The notes below the pieces were generated by a model that saw only the letters and a list, made by a program, of their open reading frames with translations, was not told where the DNA came from and did not search any database. The position numbers were made by a program, and so were the translations under genes. This document shows, piece by piece, positions 54,043 to 64,000 of a stretch of 64,000 nucleotides of DNA; the stretch's first letter is position 1; every line of letters starts with the position of its first letter. This stretch comes from Galeruca laticollis. Lineage: Eukaryota > Arthropoda > Insecta > Coleoptera > Chrysomelidae. The stretch covers positions 124,020,957 to 124,084,956 of the forward strand of contig OY998181.1 of assembly GCA_963921935.1 (NCBI GenBank), written 5' to 3'.

Positions 54043-54285
54043 CAGTGGCGTAGCTACGGGGAAGAATCCAGGGGGCAGAAACCCTCCCACAACCATGAAA
54101 GTTAAATAAACATTCTAAAACATAATCACAGCAATGTACTAAAAGCTAGAAACTGTAGGCTACAATTTTATAAGAATAACAAAGTCAAAATGCAGTTTTA
54201 GGGACTTAAAATTTGAAAAAATTTCTGGTACTCAAAACCCCGTTAGTTCATCCCCCCTCAGAACTACATCCTAGTTACGCCACTG
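54043..54285. mobile_element. Non-autonomous DNA transposon with CAGTGGCGTA ends (243 bp)
   Basis: It starts CAGTGGCGTAGCTACGGGG and ends CCTAGTTACGCCACTG, so about 13 of the first 15 terminal bases are inverted repeats. CAGTGGCGTA ends with inner G runs are typical of hAT-like non-autonomous elements. The flanking 8-mers (TAACAGAT and ACACATTG) do not match, so a target duplication is not supported. Confidence 0.65.
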
Positions 54286-56146
54286 ACACATTGATAGTGT
54301 AATAGCATTGTGTTGCCATCATAATGGAAGTAATTCACTACAGAATGGTCATATTACGTTCTACCAGCATTTCTAAATAATATTTGGATGGGTATTGAAA
54401 TTTATACCAGCATAATATAACAGGTGTTACTTCTACTTAGTTGCCGAGTTGTTACTTATACGTTAATATAAGTACAAGCTAATTGTATTTGTCAATGTAT
54501 CTACAATTCTAACGCTTGCCTCTAGATTTTACAAAATAAATATTTTATATTTATTTTTAAATGTATGGTAAACTCATTTCTTATTTTTAAATAATTATTT
54601 CTTTGATGGTTGTCTCCATTTCTCAAGTTAATATACCTTCCCCCATCGTCTTTATCGTTTCCCAACTGTAACTTCCCACTGCCACGTTCATCATCTATAT
54701 CGACTTTACAGGATCTCCTGTAGTTCTACACATTTTGCTAGCGTGAGTGTTAAGCTTTTTCGTATGATACTCATTATCTTAAGTTTCCAGTGCTTTATTG
54801 CTATCACATCTATATCTTTATTGAAATTATTCATGGTTAAAGGGAGTGTCCAATCTACAAACTTGTATATATGATTTTGGTTGCCTAGGCAACCTTTTCA
54901 TGAAAATTCTGAATCCACATCTTCAGATTCCCCTTATAATGATCATAATATTTTATAGTTGAAATGGTATTTCTAACATAATCTCGTCGCTTGCGACTAA
55001 CGAGCGTAATAATAATTTACAAAAAGTTGGATTATATGGTGATATGACAGTTTTTTGAGGAGGCTGAAACTCTATGTTATGTAATAAATTTTATCTTGCA
55101 TATTGATCTTGAAATATCAAATAGCGTGAATAAAAGTAATGATTAGAACATCAGAACCAGTACCAGCGCCATGACAATGTAGAAGATTGGAAGGGTTCAA
55201 ATCACAAGATCTCGTGTAGGAACGATAATATATTTTACCAACCAGAGCAGCTAAGGCAATCCATGAATGGTCGTTTGGTCAGTAAATACATAGACAAATT
55301 TCACTGAGATGGCTTGTAACTTATTCCCCTGGAAATTTTCAGATCTATTGTGGTCCTCTAAATCTAGGTTGCATTCTCCAACCTTATTCTTCTTATGAAG
55401 TCTATCAGTTTAGAAACTTAATATTTCATGTAGTTCCTTGTCCGTGGCTTTCCTATGCCTAGTTCCGCGAATCGTCGTTTGTTAAACTGTCGCAGTGACA
55501 TAGAATATGCTCCGCAGTTTTTTCCCCTGATCAACAAAATTTATATTAGAACGTCTCTATCAATCCCATCAATTTTAGATGCCTGTTAATGAACCCACAA
55601 CAGTTTTGATGGTTTTCCTGACTAATCCTAACTTATCAGGTCTGTCGTGAATTTTGGCGATTGTTCTAATATAAACTGTTTCGCTTGTCTCCTCCACCAT
55701 TACTGTTACTGTTGTTTTTTTATAATTAGTCCTATTTACGTAGTTTTTTTCTGATTGTAACAATATTGAATAATACTGCCTTGGTTACGACATCTCATAA
55801 TACACTAATATTTCCCAAGAGAAATATGAAATGTCATAATTCACTATAAAAATGTTATATTTTTTAATTGAAGCAACAAAAATAATAAGGAATTTTTTAA
55901 TTAAAGCAACAAATGAACTAACACACTAATAGAAGTCTGCATTTGTAACACTACTTTTCAGAACCAAAATGAAAATTGCAATTCTCAAAACAATCGTCGC
56001 TTGTGTTAGCACGTAGTTTGATATTTCATCTATTTTATTTTTAACAAAATCAAACCAATCCGATAAATTTGAAAATATACAATTCAATATTTTTCCATTT
56101 TCACAACAATATTGTTTGAATCAGAAAAAATTATTGATTTCAACAC

Positions 56147-56236
56147 GGGGAATATGAATACATTTCCCTTGGTGGTCTTTACATCCCTCGGGATGTAACT
56201 AGTCAACCTCGGGAAATATACTATTCATGTTTCCCT
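56147..56236. repeat. Imperfect hairpin (~90 bp)
   Basis: GGGGAATATGAATACATTTCCC is mirrored by GGGAAATATACTATTCATGTTTCCC, with a perfect inner CATCCCTCGGGATG palindrome. Probably a small MITE; no target duplication seen. Confidence 0.45.
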
Positions 56237-56329
56237 AGTTGTAATAATAGCTATAGTATGCCACTCGGTATAAAATTATGAAATGTAATTTTTTTTAAAG
56301 AGTTGTCAACAATAATAAAGATTTGTCAG

Positions 56330-57680
56330 TCATGAAAAAACTGGTATTCATTTTCATCAATTCCTAACTGAACCAACAAAAAGTTGAGCTCAGGGACAGT
56401 AACTCTGAGAAACAATAACCTAGAGTAATACCCATTTTTTGTGGCCGCTTTTATTACTGATTTTGCGACGCCACAGAAATGATCCGGTCCAACGAATCGC
56501 ATTGACGCAGACTGCTTAGCCATTTCGTTGCCCTTATGACCCTCGTGTCCCGGTACTTAGGCCACAGTGACTTTACTGCGACCACTCAGCGTGTTTAGAG
56601 CACACACAGAATCCCATACTAGATTAGAGTTGACCTCTACAGAATCGAGTGACTTTAGCGCAGTTTGGCTGTCTGTGAATATAGCAATTGAACGATATGT
56701 TCTTTCCCGTCTTTTGATTTCTTCCACGCAGTAGTGGATCGCCGCCATTTCCGCCTCAAAAATTGTGGCGTCCTTAGTTAGGTTTGCAGGGAAATATGTC
56801 CCCTGTTTTAGCCACACTACTCCTGCTCCTACACCTTCCGACGTCTTTCAGCCATCGCCATGTTGCTTTTGCCTGTCAGGGTACACCTCCCTTCCAGTCT
56901 ACCCTACTGATATAGTTATTTTGAATTTGTTATCAAAGCTATATCTTGTGACTGTTGCATCAATGGGTAGCCGCATTACGTTTGCCTGTCAGGGTACACC
57001 TCCCTTCCAGTCTACCCTACTGATATAGTTATTTTGAATTTGTTATCAAAGCTATATCTTGTGACTGTTGCATCAATGGGTAGCCGCATTACGTTGTCCG
57101 CTTTCAGCTACCAGATTTGCTTCCGATAATCTACTCTATGCGATTAGCTTATATGCTGTTGATTATGTATTAGTCTGCGCATTACAGATCTGGCCTCGCC
57201 TAGTACGAAAATGAGTAGAGCCAGTAGCTTCAGCAAGACTTCCATAGCAACTGTGGGAGTAGTTCTTACGGCCTCGACACACTGGCAAGCTAGCCTTTGT
57301 GTGTTACTTAATAGACTTATAGTCCCCATTTGCTGTGTCTTTGTCCACCACACCACCGACCCATATGTTACCATTAGCCTAATCACGCTTGTGTATAACC
57401 ATATGGCCATTTTAGGATTGAGTCCCCAGTTCTTACCACACATTTTTCTGCATCTGCTAAACGACATGGCAGCTTTTCGCGTGGTTTTCCATATAAGAGT
57501 ATTGCATGTAAGCCTATAATCAAAATATACCCCAATGTGTTTTATTTCTTTCGCAAATGCAATCTCCGTTACGACTAGTGGTTTTCGACCTGGCAATACC
57601 GTTTGTTTGGTGAAGTTGACCACATGTGTTTTCTGAGCATTGATTGCAAGTCCTTCCCTTACTCCAGTTGTCATATACAT
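56330..57680 (-). pseudogene. Non-LTR element: RT thumb and RNase H (I/LOA-like), broken
   Basis: From 57680 downwards: GLAINAQKTHVVNFTK, IKHIGVYFDYRL, KNWGLNPKMAIWLYTSVIRLMVTYGSVVWW, then a Thr/Ala-rich segment (TTPTVAMEVLLKL). These are the post-catalytic RT motifs of RNase H-bearing non-LTR elements. After a stretch containing the 113-bp duplication comes RNase H: a DGWKTSEGVG start (about 56860), FEAEMAAIHYCVE, IAIFTDSQTALKSL and HEGHKGNEMAKQ. The YxDD part is absent upstream of 57760. Stops near 57144 and 56557 break the chain. Confidence 0.7.
56869..57094. repeat. Perfect 113-bp tandem duplication
   Basis: 56869-56981 and 56982-57094 are identical (start TTTGCCTGTCAGGGTACACC, end GGGTAGCCGCATTACG). 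It sits in the RT/RNase H linker of the minus-strand element and occurs twice in direct orientation with no spacer. Identity over the full length suggests a very recent event or an assembly artefact. Confidence 0.9.
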
Positions 57681-57769
57681 ACATACATAGTATCAATTTT
57701 AATATACACAAATGCTTATTAATGAAACAATTGTTATCAAATATTAATAACACCCTTTATATTCTACGA

Positions 57770-59520
57770 ATAACGTACAAGCTACCCCTTATAACAAAAC
57801 TACTCAAAAGAGGGATTGCCTGTCAGAATAAAATGATCTTTTAATTAGTTATATGTCTTTGTGCGTGAGTGTATGTTGGGAGAGAAATATAATCTAAATC
57901 GATACTATCCCTTGCAGTCGAAAGGCCCCTATCTTAATTTACTTGAATTTCATTTAACGCCATGATTTCAATTACGATATACAGAGAGAAACCGTCGTTT
58001 AATGTTTTGAATATAGCCTGACTTATATTTGCTTTTATATAATAAAGGCAGGTATGTTTGTTTCAATGGAAATGTTATGTATAGTTTAGACAAAGAGCAT
58101 TTAGGACGTCTCTCTATGAATGTAGACGTTTATGTAACGTTCTAAAAAGTGTTTTATAAAATACAACACAACCGTTTTAGAGAGAATGTAGATACAGTGT
58201 GTATAACTGATTGGATTCATAACAGGGCCTCATATATAAAAAAATATCTGGAAAAATATGTAATGTGAATTATTATTTGATGAGTTTCATTTTATAATTG
58301 GATGATTGTAGAAGGATCTAGAATATACAACCGTTTAACAATAAACTAGATATTTCTGTCTAAAGTATCAAGTGCTTAATTTTAATATATCCACATCATT
58401 CAAGAAGAGTTTAATGAGCATTTCATTTTAAAAGGGGAAAGGAACGGCGGAACTCTGAACAAGTGAAATAAAATATTTACAGGAAAAAGAAAATAAGGAA
58501 AATAAATCGAGAGGGAAGTGTGGAAATGTTTAATAAAATATATGAATGCATAGAATCAGATTAGTGCAAAAATATGGCTGTAGTTCCGAAAACCTCCCAT
58601 CGGCTGATTTTTACCATACTTATTCCACAGATCGAGAGGGAAACGTTGAATCTCACATGAAACATGTGCCCATGTCTTAGTCGTATACGGAAATCAGCCT
58701 TGTATCCTGTTTACAACGTAATTTAGACTATTTCTTCGATTGTTTTATGGTGAAATAAAAATAAATGGACGTGTAAGTATTCAAACGTTTGTCTCTGATA
58801 ATTGTCTTACATGTTTTATTTTCAGTGAAGTGGATATTGACCGAATTGCTTCCTTAATGCCAACAGAGGAGGTAATGGGCGATAGGTTAGGTTAGGTATG
58901 CCGGCGACAGGCGCGCTGCACCACTCTTAGATGATTTCGCACTAAGAACATCATCTACATCTCATAAATGAGCTGATAAGCCAAACTTTTAGAAAAAAAT
59001 TCTGCGTAAGCGCAACTTTTGATCTATTTTTTTTGGATTATACAGGCCACCAGATGTTCAAATATACAGTATCGAAAACAATATATCTTGGGTATAGACA
59101 GAAATCTGTACGAGTAACAAGGAACGCAATTATAATACCACATAATCGAGAAAGACAGAATTCTGTCCTTCCCTCTTGTTACCCCACTCGACTCAAAAGT
59201 GCTGTGCCAAACCGGCTGTGATATACAGACTTGCCATCTTAAATTCAAATCACTTCTAGTTTAAGAACGGTATGACAGTGTCTAGTGTCAATGAGTCATT
59301 GTTTGTTGCGAAAACACTCAAAAATTAAATTACCACTGAAACATGCCGACACAACCGTAGAGAAAGTACAGATCGCTAACTTGTACTATGGGGGTAATTC
59401 TGTAAAAGATACTATGTGAAAATTTAAAAAAGAATTAATGTTATCTAATAAACTGCAGTCACCATCTTCACAATTTGTGTTGTACTTCTAGACTATCATA
59501 GTTACAAAAAATAAGATTTC
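57770..59520. other. No gene seen; AT-rich DNA
   Basis: No frame with a recognisable domain. GATAGGTTAGGTTAGGTATG near 58881 contains two TTAGG units only, so it is not a telomeric tract. Confidence 0.4.
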
Positions 59521-59523
59521 TTT

Positions 59524-59841
59524 TTACGGACAATACTGTATTTTAAAAATATTGGGTATTGTATTACTATGTTCAACTACTTTTACTGGTGTATGATGCA
59601 AGGGTTGAAAAGGTAATGTACTTGTAAATGCACCATCATTAAAATGATCTTCACACAATCTTTGATCATTGGATGTATAAGGAAGTTCTAAAATTTTGTG
59701 CCACTGTTCCCTTTGATTAGTGTCAGATTGACATTTGAAAAATGTTTTGTTCTTAAACTCCAAATTGCGAAGTGGCCAAAAATATTTGCCATTACAATTT
59801 TTTGCAACACAACTATGATGAAATATACATGCTGATGACAT
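59524..59841 (-). CDS. THAP-type zinc-finger ORF (105 codons)
   Basis: A single unbroken frame starts MSSACIFHHSCVAKNCN at 59841. The THAP C2CH signature is visible: C11 and C16, a Trp (EQWHKIL) and RLCEDHFNDGAF with the Cys and His. An AVPOF-like end is replaced by TSTLPF. THAP domains bind DNA and occur in host regulators and in P-element-type transposases. The domain fills nearly the whole ORF, so it is either the first exon of a longer gene or a fragment. No transposase motif is seen within ~700 bp on the minus strand downstream (towards 58.8 kb). There is no stop or frameshift, unlike almost everything around it. Confidence 0.65.
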   Translation of the reverse strand: MSSACIFHHSCVAKNCNGKYFWPLRNLEFKNKTFFKCQSDTNQREQWHKILELPYTSNDQRLCEDHFNDGAFTSTLPFQPLHHTPVKVVEHSNTIPNIFKIQYCP

Positions 59842-59849
59842 TTTGAAGG

Positions 59850-60500
59850 CTCACTTACTTTTATTTACTTTATTAGAGATAAAAGCCATGTCAGACCATA
59901 ACCATATTTTCAGCAATTTTGATTATTGACACTTCCACAAACGCACGCCAGATTCACACTAACCAATTGTAAGATTTATTTACTTGTCTTGGTGAGGAGT
60001 CTTGGTGTATCGACGTCGAGCGTATCCCCTCTTCGAACTATCTTTAAGCAGGCCATCATTTACGCACTCATTAAAACGTAATACCCAAGATATATTCTTT
60101 CCAATACTGTATGTATATTTATTGGGTTCTGCAAGGTTTTCGAAACTTCCACCATAAAAATTCTATTAGCACAGAAATAAAAGTATTAGATTGTACAACA
60201 TATATAATATATAAGAAATCAGTGAACAAAACATACAATCTCGGACGAATTCTTGATGTGATTACTGAAAGGGTGTTGAAACATATGTAATGAAATAAAT
60301 TAATTTTCTCTTGTTTATATAAAGTTAATTACATTTTTTCATGTGAAAATCCTTATATAACGAACACACTTCCACTTCACCACGCCAATACTAACAATAC
60401 TTTTTCACTACTACTACGTGTAGGCGAACCTCGGCCAAGTCAAGCTCAAGCCAAGGTTCCTGCACTACGGTCACTGGCGGGCCCATTGTGCCATTCATGC
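59850..60500. other. No gene seen upstream of the THAP ORF
   Basis: AT-rich DNA that could hold the promoter of the THAP ORF, but no motif stands out. From about 60410 it is probably 3' UTR of the minus-strand non-LTR remnant. Confidence 0.35.
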
Positions 60501-60527
60501 TACTTAGGCATCCACGAAGCAAAGTCC

Positions 60528-63170
60528 TTAGATGAAGGACTCAATCATATTTAGTGGATGCCTGCTTGTGTCCCCAGGGACGACGACGAAGATTCGCCTG
60601 CGTAGTACATCCCAATGTGGACACACTAGTAGAATAAGTATCGACGTTTCGTCATCCATACCGCAACCCCAACATAGGAAACTTTCCTCCAAACCTAAAT
60701 TATTGAGGTGTTTTCTCAGATAGCCGAGCCCCGTTAGCAGTCCTGCTATCTTTCTTAACCTACTCCTTGGTAGTTCTACATCTGCTTGCTTGTTTTGTAA
60801 GGCACATGGCCCCTTCCACAGCCAAGGCGTACGCCCTTTCATTACCTTGAAAATCAGAGTGGGCCGAAATCAATTCTAGCGACACTACGTTCCGCCTTGC
60901 TAAGTCAGCAAGCCGTTCTCGATATTCAGCAGCAAGCCCTGAGTGGATGGTATATCTACTCAGGGCCCTGATTGCCGCCTGACTGTCGGTGTATATGTTT
61001 ATGTGTCGATCCTGGAGCATGATAAAAATACAATGCTTTTGTATTATACTATAATTCACTGGGATGTATTATAATTCGGTTCATTTGCCCACCGAGTATG
61101 CAACTTTATACACACTTATGTATGATTGGTTGCATAAGTGAATTAACTTCGGGTTTTAACATTATTTAAGCATATCCTTGAATAATGGGATTTAAATAAC
61201 GAAATGAGTGTCAAAAATAATATTTTCATTAATCTATTTCATGTAATTTAACTAATCTAAGAGTATTTTAACGTTTTATGCTGGGATTTTATTTGATTGT
61301 CTGATACTTTTTGAGCTGTCAATAGTAACAAGTCGTAAGTATAGAAAATGGCCGATGGCATGTGATTCCTACCATTTATTTTTGGAATTAACATGGTGAA
61401 ATCCCCTTTATAACAAGGTAAGCTTTTGTCCTACTCGTATATTTTTCACACTATTTCCTTTTAGGGTTTTTTCTTGTTGCATAGTTTTTGCACACACTTT
61501 TTTGCGCACACATTTTTGCCTCTTGGATATGGTTTTGATCAGTTTTTATGGGTCTTGGTAATCGATGGTAGGTAGATATGATGATCAGGTTGGGATTTTA
61601 AGAAGCCTCAAGTTTCGGATTTTTCCAGTATGAGATATCTTTTCGTAAAGATAGCTGATAAACTATAGTACTCCATTCATGATAGTAGAGACGTGTCGTA
61701 TCTCGGATGGCGTTAGCGTTATAGAGCAACAAGAGCTCGTGATGGCGTTTCGCTTCATGTGATGATGCTGGACCCATGGTTTGTCGGTGACACTTGCGAG
61801 CTGATTCCTTTATGGATAATGGTTCTTGAAAGGATGGCTGAATCTTATTCCACAAGTCAGATGTGGTTTGTCAATTGAGCTGACTGACGTTTAATAGTTT
61901 GGACACTAACCGCAAGTAGAATTCAAAGTTTTATTTGTTTTCATCCAAATTTTATGCAATTTATTAATTTTGTAATTTCATGCTTTAACATTTAACGACA
62001 CATTAACTTTTATATTTTAATATTTTGATATTTAGTAACTTCAAATTCTTATATAGAAGTCTATCAACTCATAATCTTATTATTGCATTCTTTCAACTTT
62101 GTTATGTTGAAATATTAACTTTATCATTGCATATCGCTCTGAAATTATATTTCAGCTCAATTTTACTTGATAAGAGACACTCTCTATCTATTTGTTAACA
62201 TTTTATTAATTATTACAGTTTGTAAAGCTGTAACTGGTATACCACTTACATGTTACTAAGAATTTTATGTATTGTACATGATGTTCTCAGATAGTTGACA
62301 ACCTTAGAAACTGTTAATCATTTCAAATTCAACCAACCATTGATAACTGATTATCAGTTCGTAATTAGTGTCGGTTACCTTGTATTTATTGAAACAGGTT
62401 ATTACACCATCTGTTCAAGGTACCCTTAAATTTCATTAAACAAATTCATTGGCAATATAATTTGTTTTATTTGATTCACAAACGTAAAGGCAAAACAATG
62501 TAAATAACATATTTGAAAAGTCATAATAGCTAATTTCTTCACTATTGGTTTCTTGATTAATCAGTAAGAGTTTATTGAATGTCCTACTAATCAAGTGGCG
62601 CCTAAAAAAATAATACAGGACCAGTTTTCGAATATTCCTAACTAAACCCACGACCTTATGCTCTCTGGCGAATAGCGAACCTTCGGCATTGTAACCTCAC
62701 TTCATGTAGTAACAACAACAAGATAAGATAACAATCCAATAACCTCTGTCTAGGTTTATCTGCGCACATTCCAAGATAGCGTATACTTCAGCCTGATGTG
62801 CAGATACCCCCTTTCCCTACGGAACACAAATTTGTATCTTTAGGTTCCTGGAGTAAATTCCAGCCCCCCTTCATCATAGGAACATGAGCCATCTGTGTAC
62901 CAGATCCCATGAGGATGTGGATTTCCCTCTCTTTCCCAGAATTCTCTATTTCGTATCTTCACCCTATATAGAGTTACGAATGAGTACCTGCGCAGACAAA
63001 CATCAGCCGTTCGATCCAAAACTGGGACATCTCCCAGATGTCTAAGCTTCTTGACGTGTCTGCACCATTCCTCGTTTCGCATATATTCTGAACTTTTTAA
63101 GCGTATTAATGCCCTCCCGACTTCAACTTCGATCTCATGGTGAAGGGGCCGAAGTCCAGGAATCACCTAC
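60528..63170 (-). pseudogene. Non-LTR element: RNase H and C-terminal Cys motif, split by a solo LTR
   Basis: From 63166: a pre-RNase H segment, WYTDGSCSYDEGG (first Asp, about 62890), then GVSAHQAEVYAILECAQINL (about 62800). The solo LTR at 61013-62733 interrupts. The frame resumes with DRHINIYTDSQAAIRAL (about 61010) and SAHSDFQGNERAYALA. A C-terminal GLGYLRKHLNNLGLEESFLC with C-X2-C follows; the His of the CCHC is replaced by Leu. The order is that of RNase H-bearing non-LTR elements (I/LOA/R1 type). It differs from the remnant at 56.3-57.7 kb in sequence, so it is a second family. Confidence 0.75.
61013..62733 (-). mobile_element. Solo LTR, copy 2 (1721 bp), inside the non-LTR RNase H
   Basis: On the minus strand it begins TGTTATCTTATCTTGTTG and ends ATCATGCTCCA, with ATCC at 61009-61012 and 62734-62737 as a 4-bp target duplication. 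It is homologous along its length to 40853-42639. Removing it with one ATCC rejoins the RNase H of the host element (with a residual 1-base frameshift). The 85-codon minus frame inside has no recognisable motif. Confidence 0.8.
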
Positions 63171-64000
63171 AACGCAGCAGTTGGTGTACCTAGTCTTCAT
63201 GCAGCTAATTTGTTAGTATCTACATGTACCAAATTTTTTAAGCTTCTCTGCAATAACTACTAGTATTCGTATCTCTATTTATCTCTAGTATTTGGTCTAT
63301 CAATAATGTTTCATACTAACCGGTTTTAAATGATCCGACAGCTGAACAGGCAAAACTTTTAGTTGATGGTGACTCATTGCTTATCACGTGAAAAAGCTCG
63401 CTTGCATATCAGGGTATGTTTTCAAAACTACGACTGATACATTGCATAACGATCTAGCAAAATGGAGAATTTGTTTCCAATAGTGTTTGTTAAGTAAAGT
63501 TCTTGTTTCTTTTGTTTTCCTATTACTTAAAGATCATAAACACAAAGAATTTATCACAAAATGCATTCCTTCCAAAAGAGAAAAAAATGTATGGCAGTTC
63601 ACACACGAGTGTTAATATTTAGTTTGCTCCAAATGATTGAGTAATAAACAACACTACTCAAAATTAATGAACAAGATTTCGGCATGCAAGTATTTTTCCA
63701 AATGAGAATACGGAGGAAATAGTATTTTATTGACCACAAATTTGCAACTTATGCCAAAGCCTTGGATATTTTTGAACCAGCATAAGTGTTAAACAGTGAT
63801 TTTTGACCAAGAAAGCATCCAAAATTATTCCTAGTACTGAACTGAAGAGATCTTATTTTCTTGTATTTTGATAAGAACAACCAACTATCGGTATGTCAAA
63901 AAAGTACCTGTAACCGGCCAATGAATAGTGAAATATGTATTATTCATACAAATGTATGAAATCACACTTAAAGTACGCTACTTCTGAAAGAACATACTCA
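63171..64000. other. No gene seen to the window end
   Basis: AT-rich DNA without a supportable frame or repeat; the RT part of the minus-strand non-LTR element is not recognisable here. Confidence 0.4.

Larger units (their letters stand above)
53951..56320. other. No gene seen; holds two small palindromic elements
   Basis: The stretch contains the CAGTGGCGTA-ended element at 54043-54285 and a hairpin at 56147-56236. The 62-codon minus frame at 55575-55763 carries no motif. Otherwise AT-rich and unremarkable. Confidence 0.4.

Noticed and set aside
56765..57519. Plus-strand frames over the 113-bp duplication and RT thumb
   Set aside because: They are antisense to clear RT/RNase H motifs on the minus strand.
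58881..58900. Telomere-like TTAGG repeats
   Set aside because: Only two units are present, so it is not a telomeric tract.
1..64000. tRNA or rRNA genes
   Set aside because: No cloverleaf with A and B boxes or rRNA-like stretch could be recognised by eye; a tRNAscan/Rfam run would be needed to exclude them fully.

Overview
This window reads as AT-rich, repeat-saturated nuclear DNA of an arthropod, most likely an insect (a beetle is a guess, not shown). The element families are the mix usual in insect genomes: Ty3/Gypsy, an env-bearing Gypsy, Penelope-like elements (PLEs), I-, R1- and RTE-type non-LTR elements, mariner-like elements and piggyBac. I see no bacterial operon structure, rRNA, tRNA or CRISPR, and no clearly intact host gene. 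Almost everything recognisable is a transposable element (TE), a TE remnant or a pseudogene.

Layout. 1-4.27 kb: non-LTR element (endonuclease, RT, RNase H, CCHC) split by a PLE hairpin. 6.25-9.71 kb: Gypsy copy A with a 5' LTR and a gag fused to integrase by internal deletion. 12.38-13.64 kb: inverted-repeat PLE with a GIY-YIG ORF and hammerhead-like motifs. 16.2-16.8 kb: another PLE endonuclease remnant. 19.9-20.5 kb: RTE-type RT remnant. 20.83-23.79 kb: an old mariner-like element with ~225-bp terminal inverted repeats, its left repeat split by a younger, nearly intact mariner. 24.5-30.3 kb: a larger PLE split by a ~3.9-kb block holding a ubiquitin-protease pseudogene, itself split by a ~170-bp satellite array that is split by another PLE hairpin. 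30.86-31.37 kb: fourth PLE hairpin. 31.5-31.6 kb: isolated hammerhead-like motif. 31.7-32.95 kb: R1-type remnant. 34.52-36.58 kb: piggyBac element. 37.7-39.8 kb: broken intron-containing TE-like gene. 40.85-42.64 and 61.01-62.73 kb: two solo LTRs of one family. 44.66-47.14 kb: TA microsatellites, a ~490-bp foldback and the 3' part of an env-bearing Gypsy element. 47.9-53.95 kb: Gypsy copy B with both LTRs. 56.3-57.7 and 60.5-63.2 kb: minus-strand non-LTR remnants. 59.5-59.8 kb: a THAP-domain ORF.

The two most unusual things are these. (1) Gypsy B carries, in the same open frame as the end of its integrase, a macrodomain resembling the TARG1/OARD1 ADP-ribose hydrolase family, followed by a CCCH zinc finger. 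(2) A PLE family has all four copies here arranged as hairpins with constant outer ends; their repeats contain hammerhead-ribozyme-like folds with an extra U after the CUGANGA core, and the same signature recurs at two other sites. All functional statements are read by eye; no alignment or database search was run.
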